Shown here: positions 9,736 through 19,055 of the stretch, piece after piece
Position numbering within the stretch: the first letter of the stretch is position 1
Layout: each line of letters opens with the position of its first letter
Source: Planctomycetaceae bacterium
GTDB taxonomy: Bacteria > Planctomycetota > Planctomycetia > Planctomycetales > Planctomycetaceae
Direction of reading: 5' to 3'
Length of the DNA stretch: 64,000 nt
NCBI GenBank assembly: GCA_019636285.1
Contig: JAHBXV010000013.1
Coordinates: forward strand, 1 to 64,000
The notes under the pieces: generated by a model
Told to the model about the DNA's origin: nothing
Databases searched by the model: none
What the model saw: only the letters and a program-made list of their open reading frames with translations
Program-made: the position numbers and the translations under genes

Positions 9736-9813
9736 AGTATGCCACTGGCTCTGCCGGTGCGATTGGAGCCCTTTTTCGCTCATGAATACCACTGGCGGAG
9801 CCAGTGGCACACG
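9736..9813. repeat. 78-bp palindromic repeat, family 1, copy C
   Basis: Exactly 78 bp, with an imperfect left arm (CACTGGCTCTGCCGGTG) and a canonical right arm (CACTGGCGGAGCCAGTG). It fills the gap between the convergent larB and exbB-like genes, where it could serve as a bidirectional transcription stop. Confidence 0.8.
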
Positions 9814-9840
9814 ATCCCCGATCTTGACCGCGATAACTCT

Positions 9841-10692
9841 CTACACGGCTTTGCGTGTGGTTTCGACGGATTTCACTCCCGTAGGGGCGCGGGGATTTGC
9901 CCGCTGTTCTGCAATCGCTTCGGACGAAATCTGATCGACGAGTTGCTGGGCGAGGCGGTCCATCTCGATGATCAGACCGTCGACGCGCCCGGCAAGATAC
10001 ATGTAGAGAATGAGTGCCGGAATCGCGATTAACAGTCCGACAGCGGTTGTCAGCAGTGCCAGGCCGATCCCGGCCGCGAGTTCCTCGGTACGCCCCCCGC
10101 CCTTCTGGACGGCGAGTTGATTGAACGATTCGATCATCCCCACCACGGTCCCCAACAGACCAATCAGGGGAGCGACTGTCGCCGCGCCGTTGAGCACGCG
10201 CAGGTGCTTTCGCAACTGGCTGACCTGGCGTTCGCCGCCGTCAATGATCGCCTGCTCGACCTCCACGCTGGGCTTGCCCCACTTTCTGAGGCCATGCAGA
10301 AAGATGCTGGCGATGGGGCTGTTGTTCTCTTCGCACAACCGAATGCCCGACTTGGCATCAAGCTGCCCCTGCTCCAACTGGTCGAGAAATCGTTTGACGA
10401 AATGCCGCGGAATCACACGACTGGACCGCAGCACCACGAGGCGTTCGATCGAAAACCAGACCACGATGATCGACGTGATGCCCAGCGGATAGACGAAAAC
10501 GCCCAGCGCCAGGAGGACTTCCATGGGCTCGCGCGGAATGCTTTTCGGCGCGCCTGCTTTGGCAGCGTCAACCACTGGGACCGGTTCATCCTGCGCGCCG
10601 ACGTGTATCGCGGTCGCGAGAAAGACCGCCACGGCAAGACAAGCCGACGACACCACACCCAGGTACTTCCGCTGGCCGCGTTCGTCGGACAT
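9841..10692 (-). CDS. MotA/TolQ/ExbB proton channel family protein (orphan)
   Basis: 283 aa. A signal-peptide-like N-terminus ([19 protein letters not shown]) precedes the ExbB core. Its three helices are [45 protein letters not shown] with the family hallmark [13 protein letters not shown], and [26 protein letters not shown]. ExbB/TolQ proteins form the pentameric channel that uses proton flow with ExbD/TolR to drive envelope machines. No ExbD gene is adjacent. Upstream on the same strand is a lipoprotein gene ending 89 bases away, so the two may form a unit. The ATG at 10692 is preceded by GGGAG. Another ExbB is encoded at 49417. Confidence 0.9.
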   Translation of the reverse strand: MSDERGQRKYLGVVSSACLAVAVFLATAIHVGAQDEPVPVVDAAKAGAPKSIPREPMEVLLALGVFVYPLGITSIIVVWFSIERLVVLRSSRVIPRHFVKRFLDQLEQGQLDAKSGIRLCEENNSPIASIFLHGLRKWGKPSVEVEQAIIDGGERQVSQLRKHLRVLNGAATVAPLIGLLGTVVGMIESFNQLAVQKGGGRTEELAAGIGLALLTTAVGLLIAIPALILYMYLAGRVDGLIIEMDRLAQQLVDQISSEAIAEQRANPRAPTGVKSVETTRKAV

Positions 10693-10781
10693 GACACTCT
10701 CCCTCGCTGACCCGGTCGCCGCGTGAAGCCCATGGCTTCAGATTCAGGCCTCCGCCCTGGTCAGAATTGTAACGTGACAGT

Positions 10782-11474
10782 CTAGGTTCCCAAGTCCGTC
10801 ACGCCCGGGAGCGCGGGAAAGGAAGGCACCGTCAGACCTTTCGGACTGGGCTCGACCTCGGCTTCGGTCAACGGCTTTTCGGGAAGTTCAATCGGGCTCG
10901 GCACGACAACATCGACGCCGGCGTCCGCGGCATTCTCTGGCTTTACGACGGCCGGGACTGATTCGCGATGTGCCGGAACGATGACCGGCATCTGAAAGTC
11001 GCCCACCGACGAAGCTGGCAAAGGCGAGGACTTCGAGCTCTCGATGACGACAGCGCTCCGTGGTTCAAACTGACGCCATGTCGCGGATTTTGCGGGCTTT
11101 TCGGCGACAGCCTTCTTTTCGGCTGGCGACACGACTGGACTCGCGACCGCGACGCCCTCACGCTGGCCACCCTTCGAGTGGTCGCCGTATTCCACGATTT
11201 CCCCCGTCAACTGCACGAGGAATTCGTCGACCGGCTCCGAAACATCCGAAGTCAGCAGCAGAAACGGGTCGATCATGGTGTGCAGGCGTTCCCCATTCGC
11301 CACTTTTCTGGTGTCTTGCTGGCTCAGGTCGGTCTCTGCGTCCACCTGATCCGCATGCGGCAGCGACTTCTGAGTTCCCACACCGGCGGTCTGTCCAACC
11401 GGCACCTGGCGACACCCGAAGACACTTCCCATCGCGAGGGAAGCCAATAGGCAGGCAACTGGGGGGAACTTCAT
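10782..11474 (-). CDS. Predicted lipoprotein of unknown function
   Basis: 230 aa. The ATG at 11474 has GGAGG ten bases upstream. A lipoprotein signal with lipobox-like SVFGC ends at Cys21. The mature chain is low in aromatic residues and rich in Pro, Val, Ala and Ser, so much of it is likely extended or disordered. One more regular segment (THTMIDPF-like, DVSEPVDEFLVQLTGEIVEYG) may fold. I recognise no domain. It lies directly upstream of the orphan ExbB gene in the same direction, which suggests but does not prove a link with an envelope machine. Confidence 0.65.
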   Translation of the reverse strand: MKFPPVACLLASLAMGSVFGCRQVPVGQTAGVGTQKSLPHADQVDAETDLSQQDTRKVANGERLHTMIDPFLLLTSDVSEPVDEFLVQLTGEIVEYGDHSKGGQREGVAVASPVVSPAEKKAVAEKPAKSATWRQFEPRSAVVIESSKSSPLPASSVGDFQMPVIVPAHRESVPAVVKPENAADAGVDVVVPSPIELPEKPLTEAEVEPSPKGLTVPSFPALPGVTDLGT

Positions 11475-11744
11475 GCGCTGCAACCTCCGTGCGGCCCGCA
11501 ATCCGTGAGCGACTCCATTCACATCGAGAGATCGACCTCACCATCAGCGCGGTTCCAGCCTTCCGGAAGATTCGGCCGGTGCCAGGTGGAGTCGCCGCGC
11601 AACGAAACGGCCCGGAAGAGTTTGCAGGTCACGCAAACTCGTCCAGGCCGGAAAGCGGTATCAGTTGATCGGGCCAAACACGAGGCAGATTGGCTTGGAA
11701 CAACCGCCCAATGCTTCTAACTCAACTGCCCGAGTTTGAATCAA

Positions 11745-12305
11745 TCAATGTTCCATGATGTCTTTTTCCTTGGCTTCCACCAGGCTGTTGACCTGACCTT
11801 CGTAGTTCTTGGTCAGATTCTGGATGTCTTCCTTGGAACTCTCGCAAATGTCTTCGCTGATGAGCTTGTCTTTGAGGGCCGTGTCGATGTGTTTGTTGGC
11901 ATCGCGGCGGATGTTACGGATGGAGACGCGTGCATCTTCCGCGAGTTCCTTGGCTCGCGAAACGAGTTGCCGGCGGCGTTCGGTCGACAGCGGCGGGACA
12001 TTCAGCCGAATGACACGACCATCAGAATTGGGCGCCAGGCCAACATCGCTCGACTGAATGGCCTTGGCAATGTCGTTGAGCGTTCCCGCGTCGAATGGAC
12101 GGATGAGAATCTGCTGCGGTTCCGGAACGCTGATGGTCGCGAGCTGCTTCAGCGGAGTGGGAGATCCGTAGTAATCGACGCGGATCGAATCGACCAGGCC
12201 AGCGTTGGCCCGCCCGGTGCGCAGGCCCCCCAACTGGTCGCGAACGACCTCCACGGCCTTTTCCATTCGCTCTTCCGCGTCGAGTAAAATTTCATCCGGA
12301 TCCAT
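11745..12305 (-). CDS. frr: Ribosome recycling factor
   Basis: 186 aa, the usual length. RRF splits post-termination ribosomes together with EF-G. Landmarks are the N-terminal MEKAVEVVRDQLGGLRTGRAN (helix 1 with the GRA motif), YYGSPTPLKQLATISVPEPQ, IRPFD, NDIAKAIQSSDVGLAPNSDG, IRLNVPPLSTERRRQL and the C-terminal helices with AKELAEDARVSIRNIRRDAN. The ATG at 12305 follows AAGGGG. The open frame continues upstream to 12470 but is not RRF-like. It is the last gene of the rpsB-tsf-pyrH-frr series, 276 bases after pyrH. Confidence 0.97.
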   Translation of the reverse strand: MDPDEILLDAEERMEKAVEVVRDQLGGLRTGRANAGLVDSIRVDYYGSPTPLKQLATISVPEPQQILIRPFDAGTLNDIAKAIQSSDVGLAPNSDGRVIRLNVPPLSTERRRQLVSRAKELAEDARVSIRNIRRDANKHIDTALKDKLISEDICESSKEDIQNLTKNYEGQVNSLVEAKEKDIMEH

Positions 12306-12581
12306 GCCTGTTTCCCCTTTGCTGCGCGACGGAGCCGTCGCCAAAGTCCACTGACTCGAAGCTGCGCCCAGACCCGCCGAGCGACCTGCCGCTCCAAGGA
12401 GAGAGCGGATCCCCGTCAAGCCGCGTGGGTGCCTGGCGCTGGCATCCGGCGTCGCCGAAGCCATCGCCACTAGCCTATCGCGACCAGCGCGTCGCTCCTA
12501 GTGGTACGGCTGCCGAGTTCCGATTCCGGAGTCGAGATTCGACCTTGTTGACGCTTTGGCTAGCGCCACAACGTCGGCAAT

Positions 12582-13331
12582 TCAGCCCTTCGCGACCTCG
12601 TCGCTGACGCGCGTGCCGAGTCGTTCGCCGGCAATGGCCCGCTGAATGTTCCCCGGCTTCTGATAGTTGAGCACGACGATGGGGATTCGCTGCTCCATGC
12701 AGTGATGAATGGCCTGCGCGTCCATCACCTGAAGATTCTGCGAAAGGACGTCGCGATAGGTGATTTCCGAATAGCGAACCGCGTGCGGGTTCTTGAGGGG
12801 ATCGTCCGAATAGACGCCGTCAACACGAGTCGCCTTGACCAGGAGCCCCGCATCAATTTCACGGGCTCGCAATGCCGCGGCGGTATCCGTCGTGACGAAC
12901 GGGCTTCCGGTCCCCGCCGCCAGGATCACGACACGGCCTTTTTCAAGGTGCCGAATACAGCGTCGGCGAATGAAGGGTTCCGCAACGCCTTCCATGCGGA
13001 TCGCGCTCTGCACGCGTGTCGGTACACCGGCGTGCTCCAGCGCGTCTTGAAGCGCGAGGGCATTTACCACGGTGGCGAGCATTCCCATGTAGTGGGCGGT
13101 CGACGGGAGCACCACCGAATTCGATGCCGAGAATTCGCGGCCACGCAGAATGTTTCCGCCGCCGCAGACGATCGCCAGTTGCACGCCCTGGGACGTCACA
13201 TCCTTGATCTGCTCGCAGATGCCGGTCAGTTCCGAGAGACTGATGCCTCCTTCACCGGGCCGCGCGAAGCTTTCTCCGCTCAGCTTGAGAAGGACTCGTC
13301 GGTATTTCGGTTCGACCGTGCCAGCGCTCAT
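12582..13331 (-). CDS. pyrH: UMP kinase
   Basis: 249 aa, the expected size. The enzyme phosphorylates UMP to UDP as the first committed step to UTP and CTP. Landmarks are [11 protein letters not shown] at the N-terminus, [10 protein letters not shown], the [19 protein letters not shown] helix, [21 protein letters not shown] (phosphate and nucleotide contacts), [16 protein letters not shown] and [15 protein letters not shown] near the end. It lies 135 bases after tsf and 276 bases before frr on the same strand, the normal gene order. Confidence 0.97.
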   Translation of the reverse strand: MSAGTVEPKYRRVLLKLSGESFARPGEGGISLSELTGICEQIKDVTSQGVQLAIVCGGGNILRGREFSASNSVVLPSTAHYMGMLATVVNALALQDALEHAGVPTRVQSAIRMEGVAEPFIRRRCIRHLEKGRVVILAAGTGSPFVTTDTAAALRAREIDAGLLVKATRVDGVYSDDPLKNPHAVRYSEITYRDVLSQNLQVMDAQAIHHCMEQRIPIVVLNYQKPGNIQRAIAGERLGTRVSDEVAKG

Positions 13332-13466
13332 GGAGTGACGCCTTTCAGCAACAATGAGTCGGGAAATAAGACCGCCCGCGTCAATTGCTTGCCGCGGGCG
13401 ATCGGAATCTCAGGCCAGTTGCGACAGGTTGATCTCAACTCATCGCAACCGGAGATTTAGCAAGGA

Positions 13467-14303
13467 CTACGTTCCCAGCAGCCAGCGATGGAAGCCAGTC
13501 GCTTCGAGTCCCTTTTCGGACAACGCCGCGCCAACGGTCTTGCTGTCGTCCTTGGCGAAAAGCTGGTGGATCAGGACGCCCTGATCGGCGAAGAACGTCT
13601 TCATTCGACCGTCAACAATCTTCTCGACAATATTCGCCGGCTTGCCGGATGCGGCGGCTTCGGCCGTCAACCGGGCCTTTTCGGCATCGACCGTTTCCTG
13701 CGGCAGTTCGCAGGGAGTGGTCACCTGCGGCTTGAGGGCGGCGATGTGCATGGCGACGTCGCGCAGGATGTCCTGCTTGGCGTTTTCGCCCTTGGCAACG
13801 AACAGAACGCCGGTCTTGCCATCGTGGTGGACGTATCCGCCAGCTGGTCCTTCCACCTTCAGGACTCGGGCGAGCACCATCTTTTCACGAATCTTGTTGA
13901 CGACTTCTTCCAGCACCTGGGCGAGCGTCATGCCAGGCCGACGCGGCGCGGGCTGCGCCAGCAGTTCTTCGGGAGTCGAAGCACCGGGGCCCTTCAGAAG
14001 CTGCTCGGCGCATTGTTCGGCCAGAGCGATGAAATCGTCGGCCTTGGCAACCGGAGCCGATTCGCACTGGAGTTCGATCATCGCGGCCGATTTGCCGTCA
14101 TCGGAGACCACGACGCGAATCAGGCCTTCGGACGTCGCGTTGTCGGCTCGCTTGAGCGAGACCTTCTTGCCCCATTCCTTGAGCAGACCAATTGCCTTTT
14201 CCTGGTCGCCGCCGGCCTCGGTGAGGGCCTTCTTGCAATCCATCATCGGCAGGTCGGTCAGTTCCCGCAGGGCCTTGACAGCCTGGGCCGTAATCTCCGC
14301 CAT
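13467..14303 (-). CDS. tsf: Elongation factor Ts
   Basis: 278 aa. EF-Ts recycles EF-Tu by promoting GDP release. It has the N-terminal UBA-like domain (AQAVKALRELTDLPMMDCKKAL, AGGDQEKAIGLLKEWG), then SEGLIRVVVSDDGKSAAMIEL, and VHHDGKTGVLFVAKGENAKQD with DVAMHIAALKP, which corresponds to the EF-Tu-contacting core. The C-terminal half includes GRMKTFFADQGVLIHQLFAKDDSKTVG. GGGGAG precedes the ATG at 14303. It lies 239 bases after rpsB. Confidence 0.97.
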   Translation of the reverse strand: MAEITAQAVKALRELTDLPMMDCKKALTEAGGDQEKAIGLLKEWGKKVSLKRADNATSEGLIRVVVSDDGKSAAMIELQCESAPVAKADDFIALAEQCAEQLLKGPGASTPEELLAQPAPRRPGMTLAQVLEEVVNKIREKMVLARVLKVEGPAGGYVHHDGKTGVLFVAKGENAKQDILRDVAMHIAALKPQVTTPCELPQETVDAEKARLTAEAAASGKPANIVEKIVDGRMKTFFADQGVLIHQLFAKDDSKTVGAALSEKGLEATGFHRWLLGT

Positions 14304-14542
14304 CGCTCAATCTCCCCTGAATCGAACCTGTCTTGCGAGAGGGTGACGCATGCCCGGAAACGAGCTGGCCGCCCCGAATGCGCTTTGTTTCCGCCGGCGC
14401 GGAGACAACCGGAATCCTCCGGTTTCCACAACCCGTACGACGGTTTGCGTCGATGCGACGAAGCATGTCGGCTGGACAGCGCGAACTGCCAGCCGCCCGA
14501 CATCCAGCCAACTCTCGATAATGTCTTTCCGTCCGAAAAGCC

Positions 14543-15295
14543 CTACGACTGGATGGACGGAATGGCTTTGTATTGTTCTTCCATCGACGGCTCGGCCACA
14601 TCTTTTGTCGGCAGCATCCCCTTACCTTCCATGATGGCCGCAGCCAGATGGTGCAGCACCAGCTGGATGGAGCGGATGCTGTCGTCGTTGCCGGGAATTG
14701 GCAGGTCGACCATGTCCGGATTGCAGTCGGTATCCAAGAGCGCCAGCACCTTCACGCCGGTCAACCGCGCTTCGTGAACGCAGTTCTTTTCCTTGCGGGG
14801 GTCGATGATGACGACGCACTCGGGCAGGCGATTGAGCGACCGCAGACCGTTCAGGTTGCGGTGCATCTTCGTTCGCTCGCGGGTCAGGGCCGACTGCCGC
14901 TTCTTCGAGTAGTTCTCGATTTCGCCCGATTCGAAAATCTGGTCGATCTCTTCGAGCCGCTTCATGCGGTTACGAATCGTGCGGAAGTTCGTGAACGTTC
15001 CACCGAGCCACCGGTAGTCGACATAAGGCATGCCGGTCTGTTCGGCGATTTCACGAACCGCTTCGGCGGCCTGCTTCTTGGTGCCGACCAGGAGAACGAG
15101 GCTTCCCTGGGAAACGACCTTCTGCAGGTAACGCTTCGCCCGCAAAAGGCCGCGAATCGTTTCCTTAATGTCGATGATGTGAATGAGATTCCGCTTGCCG
15201 TAAATGTACGGCCGCATCCGCGGGTTCCACCGGCTCGTCCGGTGTCCGAAATGAATGCCCGCTTCCAGGAAATCCTTCACCACGATCTCTGCCAC
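14543..15295 (-). CDS. rpsB: 30S ribosomal protein S2
   Basis: 250 aa. S2 is a structural protein of the small subunit. Landmarks are [87 protein letters not shown] and [25 protein letters not shown]. The start is a GTG at 15295 with AGGAG upstream. It begins the ribosomal and nucleotide gene series. About 300 bases separate it from the upstream beta-RFAP synthase gene; I found no distinct promoter or regulatory structure there. Confidence 0.97.
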   Translation of the reverse strand: MAEIVVKDFLEAGIHFGHRTSRWNPRMRPYIYGKRNLIHIIDIKETIRGLLRAKRYLQKVVSQGSLVLLVGTKKQAAEAVREIAEQTGMPYVDYRWLGGTFTNFRTIRNRMKRLEEIDQIFESGEIENYSKKRQSALTRERTKMHRNLNGLRSLNRLPECVVIIDPRKEKNCVHEARLTGVKVLALLDTDCNPDMVDLPIPGNDDSIRSIQLVLHHLAAAIMEGKGMLPTKDVAEPSMEEQYKAIPSIQS

Positions 15296-15594
15296 GGAAT
15301 TTCTCCTGCCCCGTCCTTTTTGTCGCGGAGCCGTCTCTGCTTTCGATCTCGTTCAGTTGAAGCTTCAAAAAACGCTATGGGCTGGATGCTCGCGACAATG
15401 GTCGCAGCACCCGGTTCACATTGGGATCATCCTCACGACCGCGATGCAGGAATCGTGGCGAAGCGGGAGGCAGTCAGCCCATCGTGATTGTGACGACGAC
15501 GGACCCTCTCCCACCGGATGAGGAATCGAGTAGAATAGTCGCCGACGCGAAACCCGTCAAACGAAACCGAATTTCGTCACCGCGCTGCGAGAAA

Positions 15595-16560
15595 TCAACT
15601 CGCCTCGAGCAATGCCCCCCGGTTCAGCGGACGAGTCATTAAACACTCGATGTCAAACGTCTCACCGAGCCGTCTCGCGAGTTCGCGGGCGGCGGCTTCG
15701 TCCGGCAAGATGATTGCCAGCGTTGGCCCCCAGGACGACTGCGCGAATGCATAAGATGTTTCTTGCCAGAGACTTTCAGCAAGGTCTCGCATCGACGGAT
15801 GAACCCAGGCTCCATCCTGAAAGCGGGCAAAGAAGTCGCCCACCGTTCTTCCATAAGTCCTGAGCCCCCTTGCGAATTGGTCGTAGTCGCGTTCCAGGAG
15901 CGCGGGGACGATTTGGAGAAACGCCAGATACGACAGAGCCTGTGTTGTCGCGAGGGGCATTTCTGGCATGGCATGAAAGACCGATCGCTCCTCCGCGCCG
16001 GAGAGGCCCGTTTCCCGGCGTTTCATGCACAGCAAAACGGGCCAGGACTCGGGAACATCGAGACGCTGCGAAATCAACCCCATGTTCTGATTGGGTTTGC
16101 GTCCTGCATCCACCAGAAACCCGCCGTTTGTAAATCCGCCAATCCCGATGGCGGAGCGTCCACCCCGCACGGTTCGTTCCGCCAGCTCTCGGACATTCGG
16201 GCAATCCTCCCCGATCTGCCAGGCATGAAGGCGGGCCAGTGCGAGTTCGAGCTGCGTCCCGGAACCCAACCCCGTATGGGGCGGTATCTGTTTGACCACT
16301 GTCAGCCGGCCTCGAAGCGGATGCCCGGTGGACGCCTTGAGGCGGCTCAGGGTGGTCGTAATCCGTTCGACCAATTCAGCGGGGGCGTTGATCGAGGTGG
16401 GTTCGTTCGTCTCGACGGTCAGCTCAACGCCGGGATCGGCGATCATCATGCCGAGACCGCCAAAATACCGGCAACTGGCGTTGGAAAGGGCCAGCGGACC
16501 GAAATGCAGCCGGGCGCCGGTCGTAATGCGACAGCGAGTCATCGAGTCCCGTAAGTCCAT
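15595..16560 (-). CDS. Beta-ribofuranosylaminobenzene 5'-phosphate synthase (GHMP fold)
   Basis: 321 aa. This enzyme condenses PRPP with 4-aminobenzoate (or 4-hydroxybenzoate) at the start of tetrahydromethanopterin biosynthesis. Landmarks are ITTGARLHFGPLAL near residue 13, GGLGMMI, the GHMP-type loop QIPPHTGLGSGTQLELA (residues 92-107), TVRGGRSAIGIGGFTNGGFLVDAG, LSGAEERSVF and a C-terminal AFAQSSWGPTLAIILPDE. The ATG at 16560 was chosen because the codons upstream (to 16668) are not family-like and the length fits. H4MPT-linked C1 genes are known in Planctomycetota. No other pathway gene is adjacent. Confidence 0.9.
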   Translation of the reverse strand: MDLRDSMTRCRITTGARLHFGPLALSNASCRYFGGLGMMIADPGVELTVETNEPTSINAPAELVERITTTLSRLKASTGHPLRGRLTVVKQIPPHTGLGSGTQLELALARLHAWQIGEDCPNVRELAERTVRGGRSAIGIGGFTNGGFLVDAGRKPNQNMGLISQRLDVPESWPVLLCMKRRETGLSGAEERSVFHAMPEMPLATTQALSYLAFLQIVPALLERDYDQFARGLRTYGRTVGDFFARFQDGAWVHPSMRDLAESLWQETSYAFAQSSWGPTLAIILPDEAAARELARRLGETFDIECLMTRPLNRGALLEAS

Positions 16561-16995
16561 GGTCCGATTCCGTTCTCGTCCGGAATTCCAAATTGATAAT
16601 CCCTGGTCGCGGCCAAAACAGGCAGCATGCCGGTTCGCGCCGAATCGGGCAATCGGCCGAAACATCAATTTTCGATGATTCAGGAATGGGATTCGCTCGT
16701 CGCAAGATTCCGGAAGGCATGTTGATTCGAGTGTCCGGTTTGACCGATATCCCCCGGACCTGAAGACGGCGTGAACTCTGCACAGTCAACCCTTGCGGGC
16801 CAAAGCTGCCGAGTCCATGAAAACACCGTAAAGCCCGAGGTTCCGCTCATTGACACCCATCAACGATCGCTTTCTAATTGCCAATCTCGGGCGGTGGTCA
16901 TGAATCAGAGGGGATCGCCTTGTCCGGGCCCGGCGTGAAGTGGCGGGCCCCACCGTCGACTCGCGTAGACGTAAACAATGTTCGGAGGATGTTTC
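16561..16995. other. Divergent intergenic region, nothing distinct seen
   Basis: These 435 bases lie between the divergent beta-RFAP synthase and small haem-protein genes and should contain both promoters. I find no repeat, RNA gene or convincing hexamer pair. The only clear signal is GGAGG just before the start at 16996. Confidence 0.4.
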
Positions 16996-17352
16996 ATGCG
17001 GAAGTCTCTTTGGTCGGTTGGCGCCGTGGCGCTGGCGATGTCGGTCATGTCGGCTGGTCAGAATGTTGATGCCCGCCCGGGCTACGCCAAGGTGTTCAAG
17101 GACACCTACGCGAATCTCGCCGAGAAGGCGGATGAAGCCAAGTGCGGCGTCTGTCACTTCGGCAGCAAGAAGACGGACCGCAACGACTACGGCGTTGCGA
17201 TGTCGAAGGCCTTTGGCGATATCAAGAACTGCAAGGATGACGCCAAGATCAAGGAAGTCCTGACCAAGATCGAAGCTGACAAGAGCTCGACCGAAGGCAA
17301 GACGTTTGGCGATCTGATCAAGGCTGGCGAACTGCCCGGCAAGGCTCCTTAA
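16996..17352 (+). CDS. Small exported mono-haem protein
   Basis: 118 aa. A signal peptide (RKSLWSVGAVALAMSVMSAG) precedes a compact Lys-rich domain with one haem motif, CGVCH, in a KCGVCHFGSKKTDRNDYG context. A second Cys follows at KNCKDD. The size and single CXXCH resemble class I c-type cytochromes, but I see no clear distal methionine. GGAGG stands eight bases before the ATG at 16996. A strong terminator follows at 17386-17425, so the gene is probably transcribed alone. Its role is likely periplasmic electron transfer, which is inference from the haem motif. Confidence 0.75.
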   Translation: MRKSLWSVGAVALAMSVMSAGQNVDARPGYAKVFKDTYANLAEKADEAKCGVCHFGSKKTDRNDYGVAMSKAFGDIKNCKDDAKIKEVLTKIEADKSSTEGKTFGDLIKAGELPGKAP

Positions 17353-17385
17353 TCGTCTTTCCGAGCTGATGTTCACAGACATCGG

Positions 17386-17425
17386 AACGAGGCCGTTTTC
17401 GTCGTGGAAACGGCCTCGTTTTTTG
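17386..17425 (+). terminator. Intrinsic terminator
   Basis: AACGAGGCCGTTT (17386-17398) pairs with AAACGGCCTCGTT (17408-17420), and a run of T follows directly on the plus strand. This is a textbook intrinsic terminator for the small haem-protein gene. Confidence 0.92.
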
Positions 17426-17463
17426 TTTCCGGCCCATCGACGTGCAGTGCCAAGGCCCCCGCT

Positions 17464-17937
17464 GTGCTCCGTTATTGGCTGTTCAAGTCCGAGCCTTCCG
17501 CCTTCTCCATCGACACTCTGGCGGACTCGCCGAGCCAGACAGCCCCGTGGGACGGCGTTCGCAACTACCAGGCCCGCAATTTCCTGCGGGACGAAGTTCG
17601 CGTGGGCGACCGGGTTCTCTTTTATCACAGCCGCGAAGCCCCGCTGGGGGTGTTCGGAACCATGTCCGTGGTTCGGGCGGCTTACCCCGATCACACCAGT
17701 TGGAACCCCAACAGCCCTTATTACGATCCGGGGTCGACTCCGGAGTCGCCGCGCTGGTACATGGTCGATGTGCAACTTTTACAGAAGTTTCCGCAACCGG
17801 TGACGCGCGAGCAGCTTCAGGACGATCCCGTGACGAGCGAAATGATGGTCATGCGACGGGGAATGCGACTGTCCATCCAACCCGTCACGGCCGCGGAGTG
17901 GAAGGCGGTTCATCGGCTTGCTGGAGTCAAGCCGTGA
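17464..17937 (+). CDS. EVE domain-containing protein
   Basis: 157 aa. The whole chain is an EVE domain of the PUA-like fold: RYWLFKSEPSAFSIDTL, WDGVRNYQARNFLRDEVRVGDRVLFYHS, GVFGTMSVV, YYDPGS, PRWYMVDVQLL and a C-terminal MVMRRGMRLSIQPVTAAEW. EVE proteins are thought to bind modified nucleobases or RNA. The start is a GTG at 17464; upstream in-frame codons run into the terminator at 17386-17425, so an earlier start is unlikely. The stop overlaps the start of the next gene (GTGA), which indicates translational coupling. Confidence 0.88.
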   Translation: MLRYWLFKSEPSAFSIDTLADSPSQTAPWDGVRNYQARNFLRDEVRVGDRVLFYHSREAPLGVFGTMSVVRAAYPDHTSWNPNSPYYDPGSTPESPRWYMVDVQLLQKFPQPVTREQLQDDPVTSEMMVMRRGMRLSIQPVTAAEWKAVHRLAGVKP

Positions 17938-19037
17938 CGGCGCCCCCTTCAAAACGATCCAGTTGGCTGCACCACCGTGGCGTGCAATTGGCCTTCGGGA
18001 TCAGCGTCTCGCTCGCCTGCTTGTGGTTTGCCCTGAGCGACCTGTTGTCGGATCGCGACAGTCTGTCGCAACTTCGCGGCGCGTTCGTGAAGGCCGACTA
18101 CCGCACGCTGGTGCCGATGTGGATTTCGCTGGCCTTGTTTTATTGGCTGAAGGCCTGGCGGTGGCGACTGCTGCTGAAGCCTGTTGGAGATTTTCAACCC
18201 GTTCGCGACCTGATTCCGCCGACGATGATCGGGTTCGCGTTTAACAATCTGCTGCCCGCTCACCTCGGCGACTTCGTCCGCGTCTTTGTTTTCGCGCGCC
18301 AGCACGGGCTGACAAAAACCGCGGTTCTTTCGAGCGTTGTCCTCGAACGCGTGTTCGACATTGTGGCCATTCTTTTGTTCCTGGGGTTGGGACTGGTCTT
18401 TGTCCCGGATATGCCCGAATCGGTCCGGAAGTCGGCTTATGTCTTCGGAGCCGGAGCCGGTGCGATGGTGCTGGGCGGATTGGTCTACGTCGTCTGGACG
18501 AAGCCGTTCGTTCGCCTGTTTGAAGCGGTTTTGAAGCGCGTCCCCGGCGTACCCGAGGGGCTTCGCGGCAAGGTCGCCGGCATGCTGGAGACGGGAGCCG
18601 AGGGCTTGGCTTCTCTCAAATCGCCGACGCTGATCGCCGGGATCCTGTTCACGTCCATCCTGCAATGGGCTCTTAACGGCGTGCAGGTCCATCTCGCGCT
18701 CTGGAGTTTCGGCGTTGAGGTCAGCCCGCTCGTCTCGTGCATTGTCCTGGGGGTCGTCGCGTTCGGCGTCACGGTGCCCTCGTCGCCGGGCTACTTCGGG
18801 GTCATTCAGCTCTGCTTCATGACGGTGCTGGCGCTGTTCACCACGGATCAGGCAAGCGTTTTCGGAGCCTCGGTCTACTATCACATGTCGCAATACATTC
18901 CCGTCACGCTGATCGGGTTGTACTATTTCAATGCGACGGGATTGAAAGTGCGCGAGGTCGAGGAAACGGCTGAGCATGAGCGCGAAGCGGTCCCCCTCGC
19001 AGCGACAGAAGCGAACATCATTGAGCCGCAAGTCTAG
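17934..19037 (+). CDS. UPF0104/LPG synthase-like transmembrane protein
   Basis: 367 aa with about eight hydrophobic helices. Typical family signatures are LFYWLKAWRWRLLLKP, MIGFAFNNLLPAHLGDFVRVFVFARQ, SSVVLERVFDIVAILLFL and GVTVPSSPGYFGVIQLC. The family includes the flippase domain of lysylphosphatidylglycerol synthases and many stand-alone proteins of unknown substrate; here no catalytic synthase domain is attached. The GTG at 17934 overlaps the EVE stop and has GGAG upstream. It is followed directly by pdxA, so it belongs to a four-gene chain. Confidence 0.88.
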   Translation: MTAPPSKRSSWLHHRGVQLAFGISVSLACLWFALSDLLSDRDSLSQLRGAFVKADYRTLVPMWISLALFYWLKAWRWRLLLKPVGDFQPVRDLIPPTMIGFAFNNLLPAHLGDFVRVFVFARQHGLTKTAVLSSVVLERVFDIVAILLFLGLGLVFVPDMPESVRKSAYVFGAGAGAMVLGGLVYVVWTKPFVRLFEAVLKRVPGVPEGLRGKVAGMLETGAEGLASLKSPTLIAGILFTSILQWALNGVQVHLALWSFGVEVSPLVSCIVLGVVAFGVTVPSSPGYFGVIQLCFMTVLALFTTDQASVFGASVYYHMSQYIPVTLIGLYYFNATGLKVREVEETAEHEREAVPLAATEANIIEPQV

Positions 19038-19055
19038 TTGCGGAAAGAGGCCGTC

